Assembly (NCBI GenBank): GCA_049366715.1
Contig: JBMNCQ010000046.1
Location: 1-39,912 of the forward strand
From: JBMNCQ01 sp049366715
GTDB taxonomy: Bacteria > Bacillota > Peptococcia > Peptococcales > BICA1-8
Direction of reading: 5' to 3'
DNA length: 39,912 nucleotides
The notes under the pieces: generated by a model
Database searches by the model: none
What the model saw: only the letters and a program-made list of their open reading frames with translations
Told to the model about the DNA's origin: nothing
Position numbers and translations under genes: made by a program
In this document: positions 7,806 through 15,316 of the stretch, piece after piece
How positions within the stretch are numbered: the stretch's first letter is position 1
Layout of the letters: every line of letters begins with the position of its first letter

Positions 7806-8534
7806 TTATGTTTTCCAATATTTATTTACATCTCTGATTAAATTATCGATGTGTTCAATCATCGCATTCTCGGCGGCATCAGGGTCTCTATTAACGATCC
7901 CGTCCACGATTTTTTTATGATCGACCATGATACTGCTTTTCACGGTTTTCCGGATATATTCAAGAGACGGCGTCAGCTGGGCATCCTGCCGGATAAGGTC
8001 CATCATGGCATCCAGAATTTTATTTCCGGCAGCGGTTGCGATTAATTTATGAAACTGGACATCATATTCGGGAGCAATTCCTTTATTATGGTATTTAGCC
8101 TGCATCTCAATAACCTGTTCCATTTGAGCCGCCAGTTCAGGAGTAATGTTAAGGGCAGCCATACGGGCCAGCTGGCTCTCGATCACCCGCCTGGCTATGA
8201 GTATATCAACTAATTCCTGCTCAGAAATATTATCCAGTATCTTCAGGAATTCCTCACCATATTCTTTACGCTCTTTTTGCGCTTTTAATTCCCGCAGAGC
8301 ATTTTCTCCTGCTTCGGTCAAAACCCTTCCTTTAAAGCCCAGCTTTTCCGTCAGCCCTTCCTGGTCTAGACCAAAAAGAATGCGCCCAACCGTTGCTTCA
8401 CTAATATTTATCCCTACATCAAGAAGTTCTTTTTTTATTTGATTTGCCCCTAACGGAGTATTACTCCTGTCTATTATATCTAAAACATAGTATTTATTCT
8501 TTTCCTGAGGTGTCAGCAAAATGCCACGCTCCAA
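7806..8534 (-). CDS. FCD-domain transcriptional regulator with NrpR/RNase-R-type winged helix
   Basis: About 242 residues. The C-terminal half is an FCD (FadR C-terminal) ligand-binding domain: IARRVIESQLARMAA (about 112-126), then YDVQFHKLIATAAGN and a late DHKKIVDGIVNRDPDAAENAM segment ending in a His. These give the Asp/His set that holds a metal in this family. The N-terminal winged helix (PLGANQIKKELLDVGINISEATVGRILFGL) is not the usual GntR HTH; it recalls the HTH of NrpR and the RNase R N terminus. The start is unclear: the TTG at 8534 has no Shine-Dalgarno, while a TTG five codons on has GGAG 9 nt before it. It probably represses the adjacent operon and itself through the shared palindrome; its effector may be a pathway acid. 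Confidence 0.75.
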   Translation of the reverse strand: MERGILLTPQEKNKYYVLDIIDRSNTPLGANQIKKELLDVGINISEATVGRILFGLDQEGLTEKLGFKGRVLTEAGENALRELKAQKERKEYGEEFLKILDNISEQELVDILIARRVIESQLARMAALNITPELAAQMEQVIEMQAKYHNKGIAPEYDVQFHKLIATAAGNKILDAMMDLIRQDAQLTPSLEYIRKTVKSSIMVDHKKIVDGIVNRDPDAAENAMIEHIDNLIRDVNKYWKT

Positions 8535-8565
8535 ACATATTTATTTTCATTGCTTAAGCACAGTT

Positions 8566-8594
8566 ATTATACATGAATAGCGTGCCGACTGCAA
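8566..8594 (-). promoter_or_regulatory. Proximal promoter of the regulator gene
   Basis: -35 TTGCAG (8594-8589), 17-bp spacer, -10 TATAAT (8571-8566) on minus, about 32 bp before the TTG start. Confidence 0.55.
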
Positions 8595-8646
8595 TTGGCT
8601 GAGTAAAAAGATAATAACTGCGGCAAAATCCCGGCCTCGTCGCCTC

Positions 8647-8658
8647 CTCATTGATGAG
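8647..8658. promoter_or_regulatory. Candidate operator (CTCATTGATGAG) upstream of the regulator
   Basis: A 12-bp site, CTCA-TTGA-TGAG, differs at one base from the site at 7636-7647 ahead of the mutase operon. As there, it lies downstream of a -10 box, here that of the distal promoter. It suggests autoregulation. Confidence 0.45.
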
Positions 8659-8677
8659 CAACTACTCCAATAATGCC

Positions 8678-8706
8678 ATTTTACGACACATTCCCTATTT
8701 TAGCAA
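8678..8706 (-). promoter_or_regulatory. Distal promoter of the regulator gene
   Basis: -35 TTGCTA (8706-8701), 17-bp spacer, -10 TAAAAT (8683-8678) on minus. Its layout, with the CTCA-N4-TGAG site following, matches that of the operon promoter at 7661-7689. Confidence 0.5.
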
Positions 8707-8755
8707 GAGAAGATTCAGAAGTTTTTTAATTGTTACACAAATTTCTCCCCGTTAC

Positions 8756-9520
8756 TTATTCCCTTACCGGTCTGGTAAATGAACACGGTACAACACTTAC
8801 ACACTTGCCGCAGACATCTGCCATCCCTTCATGGGCATATTTGTCTGCCATTTGCAACAGGAAATCATAACATAAATGCCGCGCAAAGCTTGTTTCACTC
8901 AAAGCGCCTGTCACACACTTTTCAAGACATTTTTTACATGTCTTGTTGTATTTATATAAACAGAATTCCTCAGAACTTCTCGGGGTCGCTGTAATCCGGC
9001 ATTCGGTGACAACACTTCCTAATCTTCCACAGGTACCTTTCTCCGTAATAAGCATCTGATGCAAACCGAATTTTCCCAAACCGCTGATATAAGCCGCATG
9101 TTTATGAGACCAGTCACTTAAAAGCTCTTCTTCATCAAAATTATGAGTAGGAGGTAAGACTGCCGATTGATAATTGGCCTCAAGGAGTAATTCATGCAGG
9201 AATTTATTCAAATTAACAATTAAGTCATTGGTTTCAATATAGGACACGGCCCATTCCGGTGAGCTTTCCCTGCCCCTTAAATTGCTAAGAGGTATTTGGC
9301 GGTCAAAAGGAATAAAATAAGTAATTACGGTTTTAGCTGTAGGTAAAAGCTCCGTAGGCAAAGCATGGGTCGGCCGGATTATCTTCTGCAAATCTGCAAA
9401 CAGAGAATCTTTGGCATCCGCATAGCCGATTAACGGCTCACCCCAGCGTGTCCTGATCTGAGCACCTTTTTGATAATTACGAATATAATCTTTGATGCCT
9501 GCTTCGATCACGTTTCTCAT
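8756..9520 (-). CDS. QueG-like 4Fe-4S protein (epoxyqueuosine reductase-related)
   Basis: 254 residues from the ATG at 9520, which has GGGGAG 7-8 nt upstream; an in-frame ATG at 9538 is weaker. The C-terminal third has two cysteine sets: CKKCLEKC (a CxxCxxxC ferredoxin motif after an earlier Cys in EFCLYKYNKTC) and VCGKCVSVVPC near the end. The GLGKFGLHQMLIT segment resembles the cobalamin-dependent reductase core of QueG-type proteins. It is shorter than true QueG (about 350-380), and the second cluster is not canonical. It is probably one of the short QueG-like 4Fe-4S proteins of unknown substrate common in Clostridia, and it could bind B12. Confidence 0.65.
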   Translation of the reverse strand: MRNVIEAGIKDYIRNYQKGAQIRTRWGEPLIGYADAKDSLFADLQKIIRPTHALPTELLPTAKTVITYFIPFDRQIPLSNLRGRESSPEWAVSYIETNDLIVNLNKFLHELLLEANYQSAVLPPTHNFDEEELLSDWSHKHAAYISGLGKFGLHQMLITEKGTCGRLGSVVTECRITATPRSSEEFCLYKYNKTCKKCLEKCVTGALSETSFARHLCYDFLLQMADKYAHEGMADVCGKCVSVVPCSFTRPVRE

Positions 9521-9580
9521 TTCGTTCACTCCCCACATCTCTAAAGATCCCTGTTTTATTATAGCATGATTTGCAAAATA

Positions 9581-10363
9581 TTAATAAAAAAGCTCCCCGG
9601 CCATTACTGTTACGGCCTGACCACAGAGAACTGTCCTTTCACCAAGCACTTCAACTTTAAGGATGCCTCCCCGCTGAGAAGCTTGAAAAGCTGTAAAAGC
9701 CGCTCTTCCGGTTTTAGATTGCCAGTAAGGACCCAGGCAGCAGTGGGCAGAACCGGTAACGGGATCTTCGTCGATACCGACTCCCGGGGCAAAAAAACGG
9801 GATATAAAATCGAATTCAGGATTAGCGGACTTACTGGTAACGATAACGCCCCGTACCGTATTGCGGGCCAATAAAGCCAGGTCAGGCTTCAGGTTTCTGA
9901 TGATCTCTTCATCAGGATACTCCAGTAAATAATCCATTCTATTTTTTCCCAGATATAACGGTTCCCGGCCCATAGCTGCCACGATTTCCCGGGCTGATAC
10001 CGGCTCAGGAGGTGCCGAGGGGAAATCCAGTTTGATCCAGTCACCGGCGAGTTCCGCTGTTAAGAGGCCGCTTCTGGTATAAAACTCCCCTCTTTTCTCT
10101 TGAGCCAGATATCCTTTTTCCCAAAGGATATGAGCGGCAGCCAGAGTAGCATGTCCGCAGAGATCAACTTCTGCGGCGGGGGTGAACCACCGTAAAAAAT
10201 ACCCTTTTTCCCCTTCCAGCAAAAAAGCAGTTTCAGATAAATTCATTTCCCGGGCAACATTTTGCAGCCATTCATCATTTCGGGCCTCAGCCAGAATACA
10301 AACAGCAGCCGGGTTGCCTGCAAATGCCTGAGCGGTAAAAGAATCAACTTGGTAAATCTTCAA
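9581..10363 (-). CDS. PhzF family isomerase/epimerase
   Basis: 260 residues from a TTG at 10363 that has AGGAG upstream and gives the usual family N terminus (KIYQVDSF). An ATG seven codons earlier (10384) is possible but has a poor site. The PhzF signatures are present: FAGNPAAVC near the N terminus, LSETAFL with the catalytic-type Glu, DLCGHATLAAAHIL, and DEDPVTGSAHCCLGPY near the C terminus. Members are two-domain hot-dog-like isomerases and epimerases; most have no known substrate. The gene stands between proC/comER-like and QueG-like genes, which gives no clear pathway. Confidence 0.85.
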   Translation of the reverse strand: MKIYQVDSFTAQAFAGNPAAVCILAEARNDEWLQNVAREMNLSETAFLLEGEKGYFLRWFTPAAEVDLCGHATLAAAHILWEKGYLAQEKRGEFYTRSGLLTAELAGDWIKLDFPSAPPEPVSAREIVAAMGREPLYLGKNRMDYLLEYPDEEIIRNLKPDLALLARNTVRGVIVTSKSANPEFDFISRFFAPGVGIDEDPVTGSAHCCLGPYWQSKTGRAAFTAFQASQRGGILKVEVLGERTVLCGQAVTVMAGELFY

Positions 10364-10410
10364 TATTCCTTCTCCTTCTTTCATCTGGTGCCTTGTTCCT
10401 ATCCTATTAC

Positions 10411-11238
10411 TTATTTCCTCTTAAACTGTGCGCCGACTAACCCTTTTACACCATCATGTTTCGCTAAAGTTTTTTCTAAAACAGTATCAAAAACAAAAGG
10501 CAGGCCCTTTTGCAAAACCTTAACCCCTTCTTCGGTAATGCCTCCCGGTGTTGCTACCCGGGCTATAATCTCATTAAAACTGCTGTCTTGGACTGCGAAA
10601 AGCTTAGCTGTCCCATATACCGTCTTTCTTACCATTTCTTCTGCCTCGCTTCTGCTCAGGGTACTCTGCCTTACACCCGCTGCAACAAACTCCCGGGCTA
10701 TCGCAGCAATAAAGCCTACCGCACAGCTGGTAAGATCGGCGGCAATTTCAAAATTTTCCTCCCGGATATTTTTGACGGTGCTCAGGGTTCCGAAAAGTTT
10801 TTCGATCCTGTTTTTATTTTCCGGGCTAACCTTACTGTTGTGGCAGAGCAGGGTTATTCCCTCCCCCACCGCCGAGATAAAAGTAGGAATTGCCTTCGTG
10901 ATCTGCCCCTGATAAACCGTCCCCAGATCAGCTAAGGTCACACAGGCCGCGATGGAGATCACATGTGTTTCTGCTCCGAGATAAGGCCGTATTTCCTCCA
11001 TAACCCCTTTTATTTCCAGAGGTTTTACACATAAAAATATGTATTTGCTTTCCTGTACCGCCGCACCATTATTAGCCGCAGCATTTACGCCGGGCCATTT
11101 ATCTGCCAATTCTAAAAGCTTACTTTTGGTGCGGGTTGCCACCACAATTTCCTCAGGCTTTAACACTGCCGTTTCTAAAAATCCGGCAATGAGCATCTTA
11201 GCCATGCTTCCATAGCCGATAAAACAATATTTTTTCAA
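10411..11238 (-). CDS. Pyrroline-5-carboxylate reductase family, ComER-like
   Basis: 275 residues. The Rossmann motif is FIGYGSMAKM (6-15), and a P5CR-type C-terminal helical domain carries ATPGGITEEGV, the counterpart of the SPGGTT motif of ProC. The N-terminal GYGSM and the ITEEG ending are closer to ComER, the ProC paralogue of Bacillus, than to housekeeping ProC as I recall it, but enzymatic P5C reduction with NAD(P)H cannot be excluded. The ATG has GGAGGGAG upstream. No com genes are adjacent. It lies 26 bp ahead of the phzF-family gene and is probably co-transcribed with it. Confidence 0.75.
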   Translation of the reverse strand: MKKYCFIGYGSMAKMLIAGFLETAVLKPEEIVVATRTKSKLLELADKWPGVNAAANNGAAVQESKYIFLCVKPLEIKGVMEEIRPYLGAETHVISIAACVTLADLGTVYQGQITKAIPTFISAVGEGITLLCHNSKVSPENKNRIEKLFGTLSTVKNIREENFEIAADLTSCAVGFIAAIAREFVAAGVRQSTLSRSEAEEMVRKTVYGTAKLFAVQDSSFNEIIARVATPGGITEEGVKVLQKGLPFVFDTVLEKTLAKHDGVKGLVGAQFKRK

Positions 11239-11551
11239 AATCTACTCCCTCCAAAATCTACCGGATCCTATTCAAATCAAACGATTCCCCTGTCACCTGC
11301 CAATCTGTTCCCTGTTACTTAGTCTTTGCTTATATCATTCAATTTAAAAAGGGAAAAACCTCCCTGTCCCCGGAAGGGCGCCTTATAGCTGCCGGCAATT
11401 ACCTGCAGCAAAAGCCCGGCAAGTAGTATTTCCGGCAGTCTTCAGCAAAATTGACATGTGTTACATTGCTTATATTCAAAACCGTCTCTCCGGCTTTCTG
11501 TTATGGGAAAGATGCCCTTAGTAAAAAAGCCTGGTCATTTGACCAGGTCTT
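11239..11551. other. Intergenic, no gene seen
   Basis: 313 bp between the TraB-family gene and the ComER-like gene. Apart from the terminator at 11523-11547 I see no coding frame with a ribosome binding site and no clear promoter. Confidence 0.4.
11523..11547 (-). terminator. Intrinsic terminator of the TraB-family gene
   Basis: CCTGGTCA (11530-11537) pairs with TGACCAGG (11540-11547). On minus the stem is followed by C and six T residues. It lies 5 bp after the end of the TraB-family gene. Confidence 0.8.
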
Positions 11552-12724
11552 TTATCCCCATAGCGTATTTATAAACAGTCTGATCACATCGGCTCCGCCG
11601 ATAATAGTCCCTAAGGTACTGCCTAAATTGGCAAAAACAACCACCAGGAGAATATGGGTCACCTTATTCTTCCAGAAGCCCTTTACCGAATAAATATCTT
11701 CCGAGAGGTTTTCAAAATCGGCTACACTAGGTCTTTTCATAAAGGCTTCCGTGAGTCCTGCAAACCATCCCGCCGCCAATAAAGGATTGAGGGAACTGAT
11801 AGGAGCAGCAGCAAAGGCAGTTAAAATTGCCAGAGGGTGTCCGAAGGCCAGCAGGGCTCCCAAGGCAGCCAGGGAACCGTTCCAAAGAATCCAGCTCGTC
11901 ATTTGGTCAATCCCTGCCGCTTTATCGACAGAAAAAGTGGAAACTATGACAGCAATGATAACGACAGGTATCCCCCAGCCAATAAGCTTTGCAACCTTGG
12001 AGCCTGCGGTAACTTTATTCAGTTCACTTAAGTCATGGTCATGATATATTTCCTTACTGATCCCCGGGACATGGCCGGCTCCTAAAACCGCAACGATCTT
12101 ATTTCCCGGTGCGTTTTTAATCTTTTGGGACAGGTATCTGTCCCTTTCGTCAATTAAAATAGCTTTGAGCTCCGGGAAAGAGCTGGATAATTCATTTAAT
12201 GCCGAGGAAAGCATATCCTGAGTTTTCAGCTTTTCCAATTCTTCTTCACTAATTTTTTCGTCAACCAGCATACTCATTACTAACTGTACCATCAGCTTTA
12301 ATTTACCCCAGATTCCAATTCCCCTCCAAAAACGGAGAATCGTTGTTTGGATATCCCGGTCGGCCAGACAAAGATCTGCACCTGTTTCCTGAGCGGAGGT
12401 TATCCCTTGAATCATTTCCTGACCCGGCTGGATGCCAAATTGTTTCGCCAACCTTTTTTGATAAGATGACATGATTAAATTTATTAAGAGCATTAAAGCT
12501 TTGCCTTCTTTAATAATTTTAATAATATCCATGTTTTTCCATTTATTCGTGTCTGTTATGGTTTGAAACCGGGAATTGCAGAGCTCAATACAAACCGTAT
12601 CAGGCTTTTCCTGCTCAATTACTTCTTTGACTTCTTCCGCGCTTTTTTTCGAAATATGCGCCGTACCGATTAAGATTATTTCTTTACCGTTAACCTCTAA
12701 TTTATGAATGTTTTCACTGAACAA
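11552..12724 (-). CDS. TraB/PrgY-family membrane protein
   Basis: 390 residues, starting at TTG with AGGAAG 7 nt upstream. The TraB domain covers about residues 1-225: IILIGTAHISKKSAEEV near the N terminus, CIELCNSRF, and VAVLGAGHVPGI before the membrane part. The C-terminal third holds several hydrophobic helices (IGWGIPVVIIAVIVST, WNGSLAALGALLAFG, ILTAFAAAPISSLNPLLAAG, ILLVVVFANLGSTLGTII). The family includes the enterococcal pheromone-shutdown protein TraB, but most members are found in genomes without such systems and are of unknown function, perhaps membrane-bound metalloproteases related to GumN/TIKI. The gene stands alone with its own terminator. Confidence 0.85.
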   Translation of the reverse strand: MFSENIHKLEVNGKEIILIGTAHISKKSAEEVKEVIEQEKPDTVCIELCNSRFQTITDTNKWKNMDIIKIIKEGKALMLLINLIMSSYQKRLAKQFGIQPGQEMIQGITSAQETGADLCLADRDIQTTILRFWRGIGIWGKLKLMVQLVMSMLVDEKISEEELEKLKTQDMLSSALNELSSSFPELKAILIDERDRYLSQKIKNAPGNKIVAVLGAGHVPGISKEIYHDHDLSELNKVTAGSKVAKLIGWGIPVVIIAVIVSTFSVDKAAGIDQMTSWILWNGSLAALGALLAFGHPLAILTAFAAAPISSLNPLLAAGWFAGLTEAFMKRPSVADFENLSEDIYSVKGFWKNKVTHILLVVVFANLGSTLGTIIGGADVIRLFINTLWG

Positions 12725-12874
12725 ATCATCACTTCCTACTTAAAGTAAAACTAAAGTCATCCTGATTTTTTTATTATTGCGCTGCTTCACTGCCTTGACG
12801 ACCAAAATAGAGCATCCATTCATTTATTATATACTGTTAAGTCCGGAAAGAAAACATCAAGTAGGTTCCGGTAA

Positions 12875-13360
12875 TTAAAACTTTGCTGTTAATTTATTGA
12901 TTCTTTCACCCCGGAGAGATGCCAGTATATCTTTAATATTCTTTCCGTTGAGCACCAGACCGGGTTCTATTTCAGCAAGGGGCACCATTACAAAAGCCCT
13001 TTCCGTCATTCTGGGGTGGGGGATTGTCAGCTTCTCGTCCGCAAGGCCAACCCCTTCATAAAACAAAATATCTACGTCAATGGTGCGGGGCCCCCATCTG
13101 ACCGGCCTTTTCCTTTTTAAGGTTTCCTCAATAAATTGGCAATACTTCAGTAATTCATAAGGACCGAGGGATGTTCCGATTTTTACCACCCCGTTGAGAA
13201 ACCAGTCCTGCTCAGTAAAACCCACCGGCTCACTTTCATATAATGATGATTTCTTTAAAATAATGATTTGCGGATGCTGCTCTAATAACGACACGGCTGT
13301 ACGGAGGTTACGCTCTTTATTGCCTAAATTACTGCCCAATCCTAAATATGCATTAATCAT
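12875..13360 (-). CDS. folK: 2-amino-4-hydroxy-6-hydroxymethyldihydropteridine diphosphokinase
   Basis: 161 residues from the ATG at 13360, which has AGGAG 8 nt upstream; the frame is open further up but lacks a site. It starts with the FolK signature AYLGLGSNLGNKERNL, and has SSLYESEPVG and the core RWGPRTIDVDILFY with the catalytic Asp pair, then TIPHPRMTERAFVMVPLAEI. It transfers pyrophosphate from ATP to 6-hydroxymethyl-dihydropterin, the step before FolP. It overlaps folB by 8 bp and is the last of folP-folB-folK. Confidence 0.95.
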   Translation of the reverse strand: MINAYLGLGSNLGNKERNLRTAVSLLEQHPQIIILKKSSLYESEPVGFTEQDWFLNGVVKIGTSLGPYELLKYCQFIEETLKRKRPVRWGPRTIDVDILFYEGVGLADEKLTIPHPRMTERAFVMVPLAEIEPGLVLNGKNIKDILASLRGERINKLTAKF

Positions 13361-13718
13361 TTCTTGTTCTCCTGATTTCCACCGCAAAATAATCAAAAAT
13401 CCCCCGGACCGGAGCCTGCGGCTTCCGCACCGTAATTTTTATTTCTTTAATCAAAGTATATTTTTCCAGAACACCGGCCGCAATCTTTTCCGCTAAGGCC
13501 TCAATAAGTTTAAACCTTTGTCCTGTGGCAATCTCCCGGATTAAGTCCAAAACATCCGCATAACTGACCGTATTGCGCACATCATCTGTCCGTCCGGCTT
13601 CCTTTAGGTCCAGAAACAGTTCCGCATCAATATAGAATCTCTGCCCTAAAGTGCTTTCTTCCGGCAGGACACCATGATAACCGTAAAAGACTAAATTTTT
13701 CATAATAATTTTATCCAT
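13353..13718 (-). CDS. folB: Dihydroneopterin aldolase
   Basis: 121 residues. FolB features are MKNLVFYGYHGVLPEESTLG at the N terminus, the active-site Glu (E20 region) and a late Lys in EIKITVRKPQAPV. It cleaves 7,8-dihydroneopterin to 6-hydroxymethyl-dihydropterin and glycolaldehyde. It overlaps folP by 8 bp (ATGGATAA) and folK by 8 bp, so the three genes are translationally coupled. Confidence 0.95.
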   Translation of the reverse strand: MDKIIMKNLVFYGYHGVLPEESTLGQRFYIDAELFLDLKEAGRTDDVRNTVSYADVLDLIREIATGQRFKLIEALAEKIAAGVLEKYTLIKEIKITVRKPQAPVRGIFDYFAVEIRRTRND

Positions 13719-14550
13719 GGTACCGGCCTCTGATTATGGCATCCGTCACTTGAGCCGCTTGGCAATTTTCCTGCACATCATGCACTCTGACAAAATCTAC
13801 CCCCCGGGTTATTCCCAGCACAGTAGTGGCTACTGTTCCTGTTACCCTCTCTTTAGGAGGGAGATCCAGTATTTTCCCCAGCATTGATTTACGGGAAGTA
13901 CCTAAAAGAACCGGATAACCCAAATCCTGCAACTCTGCCAGGCGGGCCATTACTTCCATGCTTTGCTCAGGATTTTTGCCAAAACCGATACCGGGATCAA
14001 TGATGATATTCTCTTTCTTCACCCCGGCCCGTAAAGCTTTCTTAATCGCCTCTCCCAAAAATCTCTTTATTTCTTCCATAATATCGTTTCTATATTCCGT
14101 ACCTATCTGGTTATGCATGAGAATAACAGGAACCTGATAACGGGCCACTACTTCTGCCATCCCGGCATCCTTTGTTAGTCCCCACACATCATTAATTATG
14201 TGAGCCCCTGCTTTTAATACCTCTTCGGCAACCCCGGCTTTATAAGTGTCGACAGAGATCGGTACATTTACTTCTTGAAACAGTCTCTTGACGACGGGCA
14301 GGACCCGCGCTAATTCCTCCCCGGCACCGACCTCTTCCGAACCGGGCCGCGTCGATTCGCCGCCGATATCAATAATATCTGCTCCTTGAGCCAGCAGCTC
14401 TTTCGCATGTTCAACTGCTTTTTCCACATCGCAAAAATCCCCGCCGTCGGAGAAAGAGTCCGGGGTGACATTCAAAATCCCCATAATATAAGTCCGCTTC
14501 CCCATTTCCAAAGTATACCCGCCGCATTTGATCAGCGCCCTATTTTCCAT
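13711..14550 (-). CDS. folP: Dihydropteroate synthase
   Basis: 279 residues. The DHPS signatures are all visible: GILNVTPDSFSDGG (about 24-37), DIGGESTRPGSEEV, NDVWG, DPGIGFGKNPEQS, LLGTSRKSMLG and the final RVHDV. It condenses p-aminobenzoate with hydroxymethyl-dihydropterin pyrophosphate. The ATG has GGAGAG 5 nt upstream. The region just upstream (14552-14715) is filled with degenerate repeat words, so the promoter may lie in or beyond them. Confidence 0.96.
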   Translation of the reverse strand: MENRALIKCGGYTLEMGKRTYIMGILNVTPDSFSDGGDFCDVEKAVEHAKELLAQGADIIDIGGESTRPGSEEVGAGEELARVLPVVKRLFQEVNVPISVDTYKAGVAEEVLKAGAHIINDVWGLTKDAGMAEVVARYQVPVILMHNQIGTEYRNDIMEEIKRFLGEAIKKALRAGVKKENIIIDPGIGFGKNPEQSMEVMARLAELQDLGYPVLLGTSRKSMLGKILDLPPKERVTGTVATTVLGITRGVDFVRVHDVQENCQAAQVTDAIIRGRYHG

Positions 14551-14551
14551 T

Positions 14552-14715
14552 ACGACTCTCCATTCTTAGTTCGTAGATTATAGTTCTCAGTTCTCAGATA
14601 CCGGTTCTCAGTTGGCTGGTGTAGTTCAGTTCATAGAGCATAGTTCATAGATTATTGAGAATAGTAGTTTTCAGTTCCCAGGCACCAGAACTGTAGCTAC
14701 TGTACCTTACCCTGA
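14552..14715. repeat. Degenerate intergenic repeat words, copy 2
   Basis: The folE-folP gap is full of short redundant words (AGTTCTCAG, AGTTCATAG, TAGATTAT). GTTCTCAGTTCTCAGATAC and its continuation to 14611 match 25 of 29 bases at 34682-34710, all differences being transitions. AGAACTGTAGCTACTGT (14687-14703) matches 15 of 17 bases at 108-124. There is no coding frame. Confidence 0.6.
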
Positions 14716-14726
14716 TCCTTATGATA

Positions 14727-15293
14727 TTACCTGCCGAAATTAATCAGGGCCATGGCTTCAGCCCGGGACTTGGCATCTTTTTTAAACAATCCTCTTACTG
14801 CCGAAGTAAGGGTTTTCGACCCCGGTTTCTTGACACCCCGCATTGTCATACACATGTGCTCTGCTTCAACTACGACAATGACCCCGTAAGGTTCTAATTT
14901 TTCTACTATAACATCAGCAACCGTACAGGTTAACCGCTCCTGCAGCTGAGGCCGCCGGGCCACGGTATCGACAACTCGGGCCAGCTTGCTCAAACCCGTC
15001 AGTTTTCCGTTCTTCGGAATATATCCTACATGACATTTACCAAAAAACGGGACTAGATGATGCTCGCACATACTATAAAAAGGGATATCTTTGACTAAGA
15101 CGAGTTCTTCATGCTTTTCTTCTTCAAAATATATTTCTAAGTGTTTTTTCGGGTCATCAATCATTCCCGAAAATATTTCTTCATACATGGCGGATATCCT
15201 CTTCGGAGTATTTCTTAAGCCTTCCCGGTCAGGATCCTCCCCAATAGCCACCAGCAGTTCCCGTACTGCTTTTTCAATTCTTTCTCTGTCCAT
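14727..15293 (-). CDS. folE: GTP cyclohydrolase I, type IA
   Basis: 188 residues. It contains the zinc and active-site segment FYSMCEHHLVPFFGKCHVGY (about 71-90), SKLARVVDTVARRPQLQERLT and VIVVVEAEHMCMTMRGVKKPGS, whose Cys completes the zinc site. It converts GTP to 7,8-dihydroneopterin triphosphate, the entry to folate. The ATG has GAGGTG upstream. It lies 23 bp after the nucleotidyltransferase gene and is separated from folPBK by the repeat-filled gap. Confidence 0.97.
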   Translation of the reverse strand: MDRERIEKAVRELLVAIGEDPDREGLRNTPKRISAMYEEIFSGMIDDPKKHLEIYFEEEKHEELVLVKDIPFYSMCEHHLVPFFGKCHVGYIPKNGKLTGLSKLARVVDTVARRPQLQERLTCTVADVIVEKLEPYGVIVVVEAEHMCMTMRGVKKPGSKTLTSAVRGLFKKDAKSRAEAMALINFGR

Positions 15294-15316
15294 TTTTCCA
15301 ACACCTCTTTAGATAA

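Noticed and set aside
10262..10912. Plus-strand frame of 216 codons.
   Set aside because: Antisense to the PhzF and ComER-like genes, whose reading frames carry clear family motifs.
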